Assembly (NCBI GenBank): GCA_948567375.1
Contig: OX419755.1
Coordinates: 45,699,001 to 45,763,000 of the forward strand
Length of the DNA: 64,000 bases
Direction: 5' to 3'
From: Lunularia cruciata
Lineage: Eukaryota > Streptophyta > Marchantiopsida > Lunulariales > Lunulariaceae
This document shows, one piece after another, positions 25,534 to 37,911 of this stretch; the first letter of the stretch is position 1; each line of letters begins with the position of its first letter. The notes under the pieces are model-generated. The model ran no database searches. It was not told the origin of the DNA and saw only the letters and a program-made list of their open reading frames with translations. A program made the position numbers and the translations under genes.

Positions 25534-27660
25534 TTGGCATGGAACTGGAACCTCAATTTTCCAAGCTTCATGGAAAAAATCACTACCAATAATTGTGAAG
25601 ACAATCCCAAGATAGAAGGGAAGAGAGGAAATCCGGCTTCATGGATTGAGTTACATAGGAAATTGGTCTTGGGGAGAGAAGCAAGAGAAGTAGGAGGAGT
25701 CACCTTCTATCAGAAGTGTGATTCTTTGGAGGAGATTGTAGACGTAAGGAATTCTTTTAGTGCTCCTTGCACTGAGAATGGGTACAAGGTGGATTGTTAT
25801 AAAGAACAATAAGAAAGGGTATAGTCAAAGCTCTAAGGGCAATGTTTCAGCTAGAGAAAACCACCTATGTTATGAGGCAACAAGCTATATTCTTTCACAA
25901 GATGTTTTCAAGAGAAGTGGTGAATTGCGCAAAGTGCTTTCACTAGAGAGGAGGCCAAATGATTCAGATTTGGAGAATGAACATGCCACCCCATTACTTT
26001 GTACCCTTTGCAGCCCATTTCTATTTGGGATTGAGCTTACTTAGCTTGGAGAAGAAAGGAAAGATAGTGTCACACTTTCACCCAGATCTACATCAAGTTG
26101 CAAATGCAGATGAGCATTATTACATAAGGCAAATCAATAAAGGCGATAAACACTTCACCAAGACCAAGCAGGAGAAGATAGTGGTGGTAAGTATCCTGAG
26201 GTTAAGGAAGTAGGGTAAACCTAAAGAAGGAGCATCACCATTTCAGCCACAAAAGATGAGGAGGTTGAACCCAAAGCGAGAGATGGTGGTGGTGAACTTG
26301 TCATTGAGTGAAGAATCAAAAGGAGAAGCTGAATCTAAGTATGAAGACTTGGGAGAAGAAGAAGAGCTCATGTTGCAAAGTAAAGAGTCTAGCAATGGGT
26401 GTGATGGAGAGCATAAAGTCCAACAATCAGTGGAAGAAGGGGCTGAAAAAAATGATCAAGAATTGCATGCATGGAAAGAAGAGACAACAAATACATGGAG
26501 TTGGCCAATGTGGATATTCCAAAGGAAAGAGAGGAGCTTGTCTTGGTGTTTCCAAGAGGCACGAGATTGAAGAGAAGTTTTCAGCTCATAGTTGCAAGAC
26601 CAAGTAAAGCCAAGGAAGAAGAAGAAAGTTGGGAAGAGATGAATTTGAAGATACAAAGATTGAGACTTTGGGGTAGGGCACCAATCAAAGAAGTGCCTAC
26701 TAAAGCCAAAGAAAGAGAAGACAATGCAAACACAGTAGAATATCTATTGAAGATTATCTATCCCTTGTTATTGCAATTGAAGAAGAAGAAGGAGGACCTA
26801 AAGAGAGATCATCCTTAAGTGAAGGATGAGCTGCAAGTAGTGAAGTACTTGAGTGAAGAAATCTCAGAGTTAAAGAAGAAGTTAACTCAAGGAGAGGAAG
26901 AAGCCAAAGAACTTTGGGTTGATGTTGTACTTTGGAGGAAGAGCTTCAATAATCTGTAGGAGAATTTTGTGAAGCATAACAATGAACTTGAACAATAAAC
27001 TGAAGAATTGAAGAGTCAAAAGGCAGCATTCAAGAAGTTGAAGGGTGAATTTGCTGATGTGCAACTGGAGGTGATACATGTAAGGCAATGGTGGTTGTGA
27101 TGGAGCAAGAAATGGAAAGCTTGAGAAAGGTTGCAGCAGAGAACAATCAAGCTTGGCAGCATGAGTTGATAGATAGGAGTCACGAGGAAGAGAGGTTGCA
27201 AGGACTGATTAGTAGTGTGGAGACTCAACTTATTCAGTATGTGGAGGAGAAAGAAACACTAAAAGCTAAATTTGAGGATGAGTTGAAGATGTATTGGAGT
27301 GAGTTGGGGGTAGAGCAGAATTGAGAGAAGATGGGAAGACTAAAGATGATACTTAGTACTAAAGCCAAAGTAAAGTTAGAAGAAGCAAGACTACATGAAT
27401 TGAAGTTGTTAGTGCAAGAAACTTAAAAAAAGCAAAGGAGTTGACATGAATAAATTGTTAATTTGCTGGAGAGAGAGTGTAGATAGGAAGATGTTAGAAG
27501 TAGGAGACAATATGAGTCTCCAATTAGATTTAGTTAGATTTGAATTAGATGAGCTTCAGAGTAATGTGAAAGTAGAAACCCAATGCAAAGTAATAGAGGT
27601 AGGAGTGTGCAAGTGTCTTTGAATGAGTTACTCGAGTTCACTAAAGATGTTAAAACAAAG
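25534..27660 (+). pseudogene. Coiled-coil, acidic/basic protein remnant, block 2
   Basis: Overlapping plus-strand frames at 25534-25812, 25760-26044, 25959-26213, 26256-26570, 26471-26818 and 27088-27324 appear to be pieces of one former frame separated by frameshifts and stops. The first part is globular (for example MPPHYFVPFAAHFYLG), the middle is charged, and the last part is a long Glu/Lys/Leu coiled coil. No catalytic motif, zinc knuckle or reverse transcriptase was seen. It could be a transposon-carried gene or an eroded host gene; repetition nearby on the other strand favours the former. Confidence 0.4.
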
Positions 27661-28600
27661 AAGGAGAAGGTAGATAGTATAGTGATGAATTCAATCTAAG
27701 TTCAAACTAAAGGTGTGATAGAAATAGAAGAGGTGTAGGAGGCACTTGAAGGTAATTTGGGTGTAGAAGACAAATAGAAGTAGACATCGGATCAGATTAG
27801 TAACACTTTTGAGATCTGAAGAGGAAGATATGAAGAAGTGGAATGTCATTTTGGATCTACAAGTTAGTAAAGTAGTAGGTGAAACGGTATGTAGCTAGAT
27901 AATTATGGAGTGCTTTGCCTATTTAAAGGATGCATTTGCAATGTTTTGTTGTTCAATATTCATATTTTTGAAGTTGAGTAAAGCAAAGTGCTACAACTAA
28001 GTGCTCATCATTTCAGCTTAATTCCAAGTATCAATCTTATGTGTGTTTTTACATGTTTGGAGAAGTTCAAATTGTAATTAATTGTAATTAGATTCAAATT
28101 GTAATTAGATTCTACAGCTCTAATTCCATTTTGTATGTTTGATCCTTAGTGGAGTGCAATTGTGGCAATGCCTTGACAAATCTGTGAGGAATTGTAGTGT
28201 TGGTAGTATTCTTCATTTATGATCACAATGTTGGATTGATGCAAAGCAATTCCGACTAAGGAAGTTGTGCCTTTAGTGGAGGGGTGGAACACAATTCCAA
28301 GGCAAAGTTGTTCTGTGGTGAAGTAGCATTCTTTGGGAAACTAAATCATCACAATTGAGATTGGTTTGGAAAGAAATTGAAGAATTGTGATTATGAGTGT
28401 TGTGATTTGTGATAAGACTACAATTTAGTGCTTGTTTCTCTCTTTTGAGTGTGATTTCTACCCAAGAAGCTAAAGATACAACCAAGAAGAATTATTTGTG
28501 ATATTTTACTTTGTATTGACCATTTCTAACTAGTATCTTTGTGGGAAAAAATGATTATCTATTGATTACCGCAAAAGTGATACTTGCTAGGTTGTCACAT
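27661..28600. other. AT-rich stretch between coiled-coil blocks
   Basis: No frame of interest. A tandem of ATTGTAATTAGATTCAA-type units occurs near 28070-28110. It may include the terminal sequence of the neighbouring repeat, but no boundaries were found. Confidence 0.3.
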
Positions 28601-30100
28601 CAAGTGCTCTCAACTTTGCTTGTAGCTTCTTGATCTCTTCTTTCTTCTTTTTTTGGTCAACAAGAAGCAAAGTGTTTTGCCTCTTTGCCTCAAAATTCCC
28701 TTGTTCTAGAGCATTTGTCTCCTTTGCTTCTTCCTTGTATAGGTTTTGCATCTTCTTTATCTCCTCCTTTGCCTTGACCTACTTTTCACTTATCAAGTAG
28801 GAGTTATAATGTAGTCTTTAGACAAGAGAAATCTAGTCAATGATGTCTTTATAGGAGTCTTGATATGTTGGCAAGATCTTCTCTATAGCACTAAGACATG
28901 CCCCACCAAATGTATGAAAAACTTGGGTCCTTCAATTATTGAGGCTTTGTATTCTTGCCTATGCTTATTGTTGCTTGTATTGATCCTAAAGGTTCTCCCA
29001 CTTCATCTTTGATGTCTGTCATATCTTCTCCTTGGCATTTGGATTGCTTGGGCTGCTCTTCTTTTCTTTCTTCTCATTCTCAATCTTGGTTTTGGAGGGA
29101 TCTACTTCTTGGCATGGCTATGGTGTCTTTGGCCTATAGTGTACCTTTGGAGTAGTCACTTCTTTGGTATAAAGACCTTCTTGCTCCTCCCGGTCTTTGG
29201 ATGGCTTATCTTCTTGTGTGCTTCGCAAATTGTGTATTTTAGTATTGTTCTACTCCTTTGGACCTAGATGTTAATTGATGTAGGGTGAGAAAGTTCTCTT
29301 CTTCCTCTTCTTCACTATCCATATCTTTGGCTTCCTCCTTCAAAGATATATCAATGACTTGTGGGTTCTTCTTTGGCCTCTTTGTTGGTGCTTTTGATCT
29401 TGTATGTGCCTACTTCTTCTTCTTCACCACATTCATTCCTGCTTTATCTATTTTCACAAACTTCCTTGTTATTCTATACTCCTTATCTAATGCAAAGGCA
29501 ATATTTTTGGATCAGTACCTTCCGTTTGGACTATGAAGTGAAGAAATTCATTGGATGCAAGTGGTTAGGGAAGTTCTTTCTCTTTGCCTTGGTCATAAGG
29601 TTTAACCTCATGTAGAAGTGGATGGCAAGGGTGCATAGTAGATTCCTCTACCATCTTCTTCCAACTCTTTGAGCAAGCTCTTGGTTTGCACATAAAACAT
29701 ATGAGCCCAATTCATTGGTTCTCCTTGGTACATATATTTGAAGAAAGTGACTTGGCTATTGTTAAGGAATGTTGTTCTTTTTGGCTCAAACAATCTCATA
29801 ATTGCCTCTACCATTGTTCTTCAGGCTGCATCATTATAATCACCCACCCTCCATCTATTATTGATCCTTGGCTTGTTGACGGAGGTAATGAGGCTCTTGT
29901 ACATGCATTGTCTAGCATGGTATAATACATATCAAAATTCATCACCCTAGGCTAAAAATTATCTAGGCCAAGAACATTCCTCCAATTCTTCTCCATCAAT
30001 GTAGATAGATTTCCTTGGAGGTCTCTTGGCTTCTTCTCCTCTCAATGTCTCATCTCTTGGAGAATCAAGGCAATTCCCAATTCCAAAGCAAAAATGTGAG
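28601..30100 (-). pseudogene. Coiled-coil coding remnant, block 3
   Basis: The minus strand again encodes Glu/Lys-rich stretches (28600-28800) and, further upstream, a more globular segment at 29608-29814 (with QGEPMNWAHMFYVQTKSLLK). The arrangement mirrors block 2 (globular part followed by coiled coil) in the opposite orientation. It is broken by stops. Function unknown. Confidence 0.35.
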
Positions 30101-30860
30101 ATGCTTGCTCTAGATTAGCTCAATTCTACAATACATTGCCCACTTATTGATTGATGGTGCACAAAAGATAACATCAGGGATCTTCCTCCTCTACTTAGGT
30201 GTGAATACCATATTTCCTATCAAAGATTTTCTGGGTACAAAGGCAAAGGTTGGACAATTACAAAGGCAATAAAGAAGTACAAAGACTTGCTAAGATTTGA
30301 AAATCTTTGAGCTAACTTTGGACCTGAGACTGAAATCAATTGGTGAAAAGTGAAATTAATCATTGTGTACTTGGTTTAATAACCATATTTTTTAGTCATC
30401 ATTCTTCAATGGCTGAATAATCAATGATCCATCACTATTTGCACATGCAAGGCCCTTGGTGGACACTAATGGTCCTTGGTGGCAGTTCTTTATCTAAGTG
30501 GTCTTTGGGTCCAAAGGCCTTCAAGTTGGTAGGACTTTTTTACTTGAACTCTATGCCTTTGACTACCCTTTGGAATCATTCCTTCAAAGTGCACTCTCCT
30601 TCATACTTGTTTTCTTTATACCTTTGCATGTACATACATATCTTCAAAGATAACTCAACAAAAAGGCTTTGCTTTTTGAACATGCCATAATACTACTATT
30701 ATATACTTATGAAGAAAAAGAAAACAATACAAAAGGTCATTATTTTCAAAAATGTTTGCACCATAGTTTCATTGATCTTAGGTCATGGAAGATTAGCCTA
30801 TATAGTATAAGGGAAAAATTATATATATTATTGATAACTATTCTCATTCTATGAGTAATA
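30101..30860. other. AT-rich stretch, no feature
   Basis: Only short frames without recognisable motifs. It ends at the TGTCATAATATTTG start of the M4 terminal repeat. Confidence 0.35.
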
Positions 30861-31297
30861 TGTCATAATATTTGCAACACTAAAGCTAGTTTACTTCGAC
30901 TCTAGAGTATTAATCTTGGCAGTCATAATTATATCAATATTTGCTCAAATGCTAGTTAGTCATGGCCAGATTTTATGTTAAGGCTATTGATCATATTGTT
31001 GGAGCTATCATCAATCACACCATTCACATCATCATATGGGCCACTAGTGGCACTATTAGGGTTGGAGTGCTAGGTCAAGTCCATCGGTATACCTTCAAAT
31101 TGTAGTTCCAAAGAGCTCACTTCTTTGATGTTGAGCCTTCTGGTTCTTTGCTATGGTGGACAACAAGCATTACTTGGATTCTCTTAGCTAGAGTTGGTTT
31201 TAATGTGACTTGATAGTGTAATCAATGTCCATTTTTGGCAATTTCTTGAGTTGAGTGATCAATTTATGATCCAAGTTGATTTTGAATTGAACAGATT
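30861..31297 (+). repeat. M4 terminal repeat A1
   Basis: A 437-bp A repeat starting TGTCATAATATTTG and ending ACAGATT. It is followed at once by ACATCAAAGAAGTGA (31298-31312), which is perfectly complementary to 31117-31131 inside the same repeat. No B repeat adjoins it. Confidence 0.8.
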
Positions 31298-31917
31298 ACA
31301 TCAAAGAAGTGATAATCATGGAGAAATTGAGAATAGATACTTAGGGCATTGGTGAATCATTGGTGCTTTTGATTATGATCCAAGACCCGGCATGTCTTTC
31401 ATTCAAGATAAACTTCTGCTGGCTATTAAGGTAGTAACAATATGAAGTTTACAAACGAGTGAGTCAAGAATAACAAAGGAACAAATAGGCCAAATTAGCC
31501 AAGAATTATAAGAATATATTAGAAGCATCTAAGAAACTACTTGGTACCTTCCAACTATTTGGTAATGTGCATGCTAAGTGGTGACTTCTAGGAAGAAGCT
31601 TCTTGGGAAGCTTCTTGGCTAGATTAGCTTGTATGCCAAGTAGGTGACTTCTAGAAGGAAGCTTCTTGGGAAGCTTCCAACTAGCTTAACTAGCACACCA
31701 ACTAGGTGGCTTCTAAAAGTAAGTTTCTCAAGATAATTTTTGGTTAGCTTGGCTTGCACTCTAAGAAGGTGGCTTGTAGGAATTTCTTGAGAAGCTTCTC
31801 AAGAGCCTTGCATGGTCTCTACAAATACCAAAGCCCAAGCTCATGTTAGGCATTCATGGTTTCTCTCATTTAATAGTCCAAATGTGATCTTTCACTTTGA
31901 TGTTCCATTCTCCTTTT

Positions 31918-32024
31918 TGTTATGCATATATATATCGCTACACAACATAAATCATTGTCATCATCATACACTACATAAGTGCAACTCACACATAAGTCAT
32001 ACATGAACTCTAAAGTGCCACAAT
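31918..32024 (-). repeat. M2 3' terminal repeat B2
   Basis: A 107-bp copy of B, the outermost 3' sequence of M2. It is preceded on the + strand by the S1 LTR sequence CCATTCTCCTTTT. Confidence 0.85.
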
Positions 32025-32452
32025 AGTCAGTTCTTCATCAACTCAAATCAGATCATTATTTGAGGATTCACTCAACAATCTGCCAACAATTGGACACTGA
32101 TTACAATCAAGCCACACCCACTCTAGCTAAGAGACTCCATGTGACACTCATTGGCTTTTTTTCCACCATAACTAGGAACTCAAAGGCTCAACATCAGAGA
32201 AGTGAGCTCTTTGGGTTTGCACTTCCAAGGTATACCTTTGATTTTGATCTAGATCTCCAACCCTAACAGTCTCGCTGATGGCACACTTGACGGTGCAAGG
32301 GATAGTGGGCCCCATAATGTAATTAGTACACCAAACAAAAAATATGACCATCAACAAGTAGTCTATTAGTAACTACCAAAATACCTCTAACTATCAACAC
32401 TACTACTCCAATGTCCAAGCAATCTAGCTACAACACTACAAATGGCATGACA
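32025..32452 (-). repeat. M2 3' repeat A2
   Basis: A 428-bp copy of A, lying between B2 and B1. Its ACATCAGAGAAGTGA primer-like site is intact near 32190. Confidence 0.85.
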
Positions 32453-32454
32453 AT

Positions 32455-32561
32455 TGTTGTCCATATATACATTGCTACACAACATACATCATTGTCAACA
32501 TCATACACTATAGAAGCACAACTCAGACATAAGTCATACATGAATTCTAAAGTGCCACAAT
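32455..32561 (-). repeat. M2 3' repeat B1
   Basis: A 107-bp copy of B, separated from A2 by two bases (AT). A purine-rich tract on the minus strand (AGGAGG near 32566-32571) adjoins it, as a polypurine tract would. Confidence 0.85.
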
Positions 32562-32750
32562 TGCCTCCTAGCTTGCAATTAGGTCCCTCTGACTCCAAAT
32601 AGCCATCTATTGCAATTATATGGTTTACTTATGGTGAGCAAAGGTTAGGAAGATGAGTGCTATCAAGCCCCATCATTAGTCTCATGTCTGCAATCTATAC
32701 CATATAAAAGGTGAACAAGCTATAACTAACTATATATAGGTCAAGTACAT

Positions 32751-33730
32751 CTAGGATATAACCACTATTTGAGGAACCACCATGAGGGGAGGAGTCAAAC
32801 ATACCATATGCCATCCTCTCAAAAATCTCTCACACACCAATATAGTAGCAACTCTACCAAAAGAGCCGCATAACATACACCTCAAGCATGCTTGTACAAG
32901 TGCCAAGCTTGGGTCCATAGTACCATCAATGTTTGGGAGGTGGCATGGCACAAAATTATGCACATGATCCTTCCAAAAAACACCATCATATCCTTCCAAC
33001 ATAAGGACTCTAGAAGACAAAACCTTACGCACTCTCAATATAATGCGGCATGTAGTAACATCAAGTGTTGTTGGTGCTATTTGTGGTAGATACACATAGT
33101 CACCTTGAAAAAATTGATGGATCAAGGATCTTTAATCTCCTCCTCAAATTGTAGCATAGTGTAAGGTATCCCTATGTTAAGCAATCACTACGTTCTCAAA
33201 GGCCATTGGAATCATTCTCCAAAAGATCTCTACTTATTGAGAACATGCGCACACCCATATGTTTGGATCATCCAAGTCCAAAACTATAGTAGCATCTTGA
33301 CAAATGGCTACAAGTAAATTTGGATCTTGTCCATAGAGTAGAAAGTAAGGAGAGAAGGGTACATGGAGGCTTTCAAACTGAACCGATAGCCCATGGTCAA
33401 CCAAGGTAACTAGAGATCCCAATCTCCTAGGTGGCCTCTCTACAAACCATACTTTTGGAATCCTCTCTTCATTGTCTAAACCACTCTCTTTGCTAAGCCA
33501 TCTACCTCAAGGTGATCTTGGGAAGTAGTACAATGATCAATCAAAGCCTTGTCACACAAGACTTGAAACTCTTCCAAGAACTTTGTACCCTTATCAGTCA
33601 AAACCTTAGCTGGTGCACCAAAATGATCAAGAACCCGATCCAAGAATAAGTAAGTTGTTCCTTCACTGGACTTATAAGGAAGTACCACCAACTCAATCCA
33701 CTTTGAGAAGTACTCCACCATAGCTTAAAC
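32751..33730 (-). pseudogene. M2 integrase and PHD remnant
   Basis: Integrase core strings such as VEYFSKWIELV and LTDKGTKFLEEF occur near 33560-33721. The C-terminal part at 32751-33125 keeps the linker HLPNIDGTMDPS and a PHD-like stretch, but zinc ligands are lost: the second CxxC reads CERF and the last CxxC is gone. An in-frame TAG at 33410-33412 coincides with the TAG at 52524-52526 in M1. Confidence 0.75.
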
Positions 33731-34399
33731 ATATAGATGATATCTCATAGTCAATAGTAAAGGTCTAGCAAAGTCCAAAGTTCAAAGTCCAACGGTAACC
33801 CAATCCCATGATAGGTAATGGGTGTAACTGTGGCATAAGAGCATTAAATGATGCTTGGACCCGGTCACAAACCACACTATTGTACATTAGTATGCATACC
33901 ATACCACCAATAATGACTCTAGAATAAACTATATGTACACTTTACTCCAAAATGTCCTAGCTCCTTATTAGCATGATGGACCGACTATTGTCTCTAAGAT
34001 GGTACTATTCACACTCTACTATCTTCTTATACACAAAGAAGGTATTTGCTCTCCAATCTAAATTTTTTGGAGCTTGTAGAAGACCACAATCTCTCTCCTT
34101 GGCCCCAACTATACCACCCACAATACCAATGTGAAGATAATCCATCACTTAGACATCATTATAAATGTCTTGTTGAACTATACCACTATCTCTACTCTCT
34201 AGATCTATGACCTCAATAACTCTTCCTATATGCAATGAGCGAGATACCACCAAAGCCTCAAAAAATATACAAAGAAAAGTAGATGCTTGGCAACTTGGCA
34301 CCACCTCCTCATCTATCTCACTATGCCAACATGCTCCTATCTGATTCTATTGGCTAAGACATAGGTTTGTACTCAACCCATGGTTCACCATTCCAAGTT

Positions 34400-35600
34400 T
34401 ATGAATAACCATGAAATCATACTCTTGTAAAATTAGAGCCCATCAAGCAAGCTTCCCTAGAAGCTTGTTGGTCTTTATCAACCACTTCATTGGCTGATGA
34501 TTAGTGATGAGAGTAAAGGGTTACAAAAAAGATAACATAAAAAATGTGCTATTGCTGTTAAGAACTCTCTCTATTATATGAATTATACTTTGTCTCCAAT
34601 GAATTGTTGGAGAAACTAGCATAGGCCACCATAAACTCCTTTCCCTCATTCTCATGTTGGATGAGCATTGCTCCAAGCACTAACATACTCCAATCAATGT
34701 GAACTTGGAATGGTCATCCTTTGATCAATCTCCTAAGAATAGGGGCAGATATCAACCTCTCCTTGAGCTCTATAAAAGCTCTCTCGTGCTCGTCTCCCCA
34801 ACACTACTCTTGTGTAAGGTTAGTCAGCTTTGTCAAAGCCTTGGCAATGACACTAAATACTCTAACATTGCGATGATGAAGGTTTACCAACCCAAGGAAT
34901 GCTTGCACTCTACCCACATCCGTAGGCCAAGGAATACATGCAATAGCCTCCACCTTGGTTTGATGAACACCAAGCCCTCCAAGGTAGATAGTGTGACCTA
35001 AATACTCAACGTGCTTGTGAAAGAACCTACACTTCCTAGAATGTTATTTGAGTCCATGAGATCTCAATCTCTCAAACACCTCCAAAAATGTCTCTCATGC
35101 TCTCCAAAGTAGTGCTATAGACCAAAATTTCAACAATAGAGCATAAAAAAAATACAATCCTACTAGGATCTTTATCCATGGAACTCAAAAAGAGCATTCT
35201 TTAATCCAAATGGTAAGAATCTCTATTGATATAATACATCCTTATCGTGAGGATCAATAGACCAAAATATTATCTTGGACTTATCCTCTTCCTTGATTGG
35301 CAATTGATGATATCTTGCTTGAAGATCCAAAGTACTTAAGACCTTTGCATGTCTAATCACATCAAAGATCTCCTCCAATAGAGGCATAGTATACCAGTCA
35401 GCCTTAATCTGTTTGTTGATAGGACAGTAATCTCCACACATCCGCTTATCTATGCATATCATTTTTGGCTAGCATCACTATAGATGATACATACTCTCCA
35501 TGTAAAATCTCCACCAAACCAACCTCAAAAAGTTCTCTACTCTGGCTCTGAATCAATGCTCAATCCATGTCACTATATCAATAAGGAAATCAAAAAATTA
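34400..35600 (-). pseudogene. M2 reverse transcriptase / RNase H remnant
   Basis: It aligns by eye with M1 reverse transcriptase, for example LSTLDLQARYHQLPIKEEDKS near 35290-35345. Several frameshifts break it. Confidence 0.7.
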
Positions 35601-36129
35601 GCATATTGCTAGTCAACTTAATGCAAATACTAAGTCCTTTTAGAGCACCCAAATCCATCATATTGAAGGCAAAACAACTCATGTAGCTCCTCAACAACCT
35701 CCAAACTCTCCATCTTTCTCCTCTTTTAAGCTTGGGTCCAAGATTTGGCTCCCAAATATCCTCTATATCTGATGTAGGAGTGGAAGATGCACTAACTAGC
35801 TAATACATTGGGCTCTTGCAAGCAGTAATTTCATGCCTCCAACCACAAGAGTTCCTAACCTTAGTGTGGAAAAATCCCTCCAACCTGGTTGTAAGCTCCA
35901 TATGTCCTCTAACTGCATCCCAAGTAGACCAAGAGTGTAACCCAAGTACACCACCCTCACTTGGATGGACCCCAAGTAGACCTCTCTCACTAGTGGCCAT
36001 TGGCTGTGTCCCAAAAATACCCTACCTACTTGGTCCATCACCCTCAAAATGTGCTTGTATTGTCTCGATAGGCATAGAGCTCACAAGTGTCAGAGTGGTG
36101 ATGCCTATCAAGTGCATCCTATGCTACTC

Positions 36130-37090
36130 TACCAAGCCAAGGCTCATAATCTATGTCAAACAATTTAGGTCCATAGCTTGACCTAACACTTGACACTTGG
36201 ATGCCTCTACCACTAATGTAACAATGGTAATACCAATGCAAAAAACCCATTGCTTGCTCCTCTCATTGTGATAATTGTGAGTCCCAAACAAATCTAAGTC
36301 CTCCTTCTTGAAAAGCATGAGAGCCTAAGAAACTCATAAGTGGGGGTAAAGCGGCTTTGGATTATCCAATAAGATTCACCATTGCCATAGGTGACCTATC
36401 AGCCATTACCACCATCTGAGATTAATGCCCAATATCCAAGATGTCATCAATAGTGAGGTGGTCTAATCAATGAATCCCATCATAAGCATGTTGTAAAACC
36501 TCTTTGGGTAAGAGGTTTGTCCACCAAAGACAAAGACAATGAGCCAATGATCCCACTTTGGCTGCATCTAACAACATGGTACGTTCCATCCAATAATGGA
36601 CCTAATGTGTACTTGCCACCACTTAGGTACAAGAATCATCCATCAAAGGGACATTCTCCAAATGTAGGTTGGAGAAATAGATTGATGAACATGTAGATAT
36701 TTTAGAATATGTAACATCTCCCAAAACACACCAGAAAAATGATCCTAAAGAACCAAACCTCAGCAAACATGTGTCTATTCCTCACTTGGCCATCCAAAAA
36801 TCACTCAATGAATGGGACCTTATCTCTCCAAATCCTACATCCCCAACAAGGATATGTATGTTGGTAGGTTCTTTTGGTAGTCTCTAATTGATGACATCAA
36901 TAATAACTCAAGCTATTGATAGGCCAAGTGTGCCACATGATGTAGAGAGACTTGCTTAACAGTCTCATCTCTCTCCACATACAAGTACCTTTGTACTCAA
37001 ATACCTACCTATAATACCATAGCTAGTCCAATGCTAATCCCAACAAACAACTCCAATAAACATACTCTCTCTATTGGATACTTTCAAGCA
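36130..37090 (-). pseudogene. M2 methyltransferase remnant, catalytic Cys lost
   Basis: It aligns with the M1 DNMT domain from motif I (near 37050-37090) to the motif X-like tail (near 36130-36190). At motif IV the codon for the catalytic Cys of the PCQ motif reads AGT (Ser) at 36784-36786. Together with frameshifts this makes the domain inactive. The ancestral segment after the HAF(R/Q)EG motif is better preserved here than in M1 and shows that the M1 TAG at 55449 replaced a CAG or CAA codon. Confidence 0.75.
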
Positions 37091-37911
37091 ATGAGTGTGG
37101 TATCCAAAGGTGACAACAAGATGGACTTTGGAAGCTCTTCCTCACATTGATCTCTTGGTGGTACAAAGGCTCCACTCTAAGCTTATTGCACCAATTGATC
37201 CGCATGTTGCTACAATGCCTCCTCTAAACTCCACAATAGAATATCCAAGGTAGATAGAACAATTGCACTCGTACTCCAAATTTCAATGATCTCCTTTGCA
37301 TGGGCATTTCCCTCCAATAAGTCACCAGGCCAAGTAATAGAACCATTAAAAGCTAAAACTGATGTTGTCATGGTCCAACTCTAGTGAGCCAAGACTAGCA
37401 CTATCAAAATGTACTAGCAGGCAACATACCCATCCTTCACCTGACTGCCAACTTGGTCTATAGGAGGTTGTCTCCTCCCAATAGTCAATACTGAAACCCA
37501 TGGGGTATAATATTGCTCCACCAACTAGCACATCATATGACTCAATTATAGTCGCAATGGCGTGAGCTCTCACCACCAGGCTATCAATCAAATGATCGGG
37601 CTGAATCTAGACAATGAGCTCTCCAAATGTGATATATTGTGTAGAACCACTCCTAATGATGTCTAGATTTGAAATGGACACCTCTCCACACCAGTCTTCC
37701 ATAGCTCTAGACCAACAATTGCAACCTTCTCCAACATAAGGGGTTGCACACCACAGTCTAATAAGAACCTCTATGGTGTATAGACCTTCCTTGAAGGTCC
37801 CACCAAATGAAAAATCCCCCTCTAGTTATCCAACAAGACAACTCCAAGTGTGAATTGCGCTTGCTCAAAGGTAGGTCTAGTTAGTAACTCCTCCAATCTA
37901 GCTATTACTAC

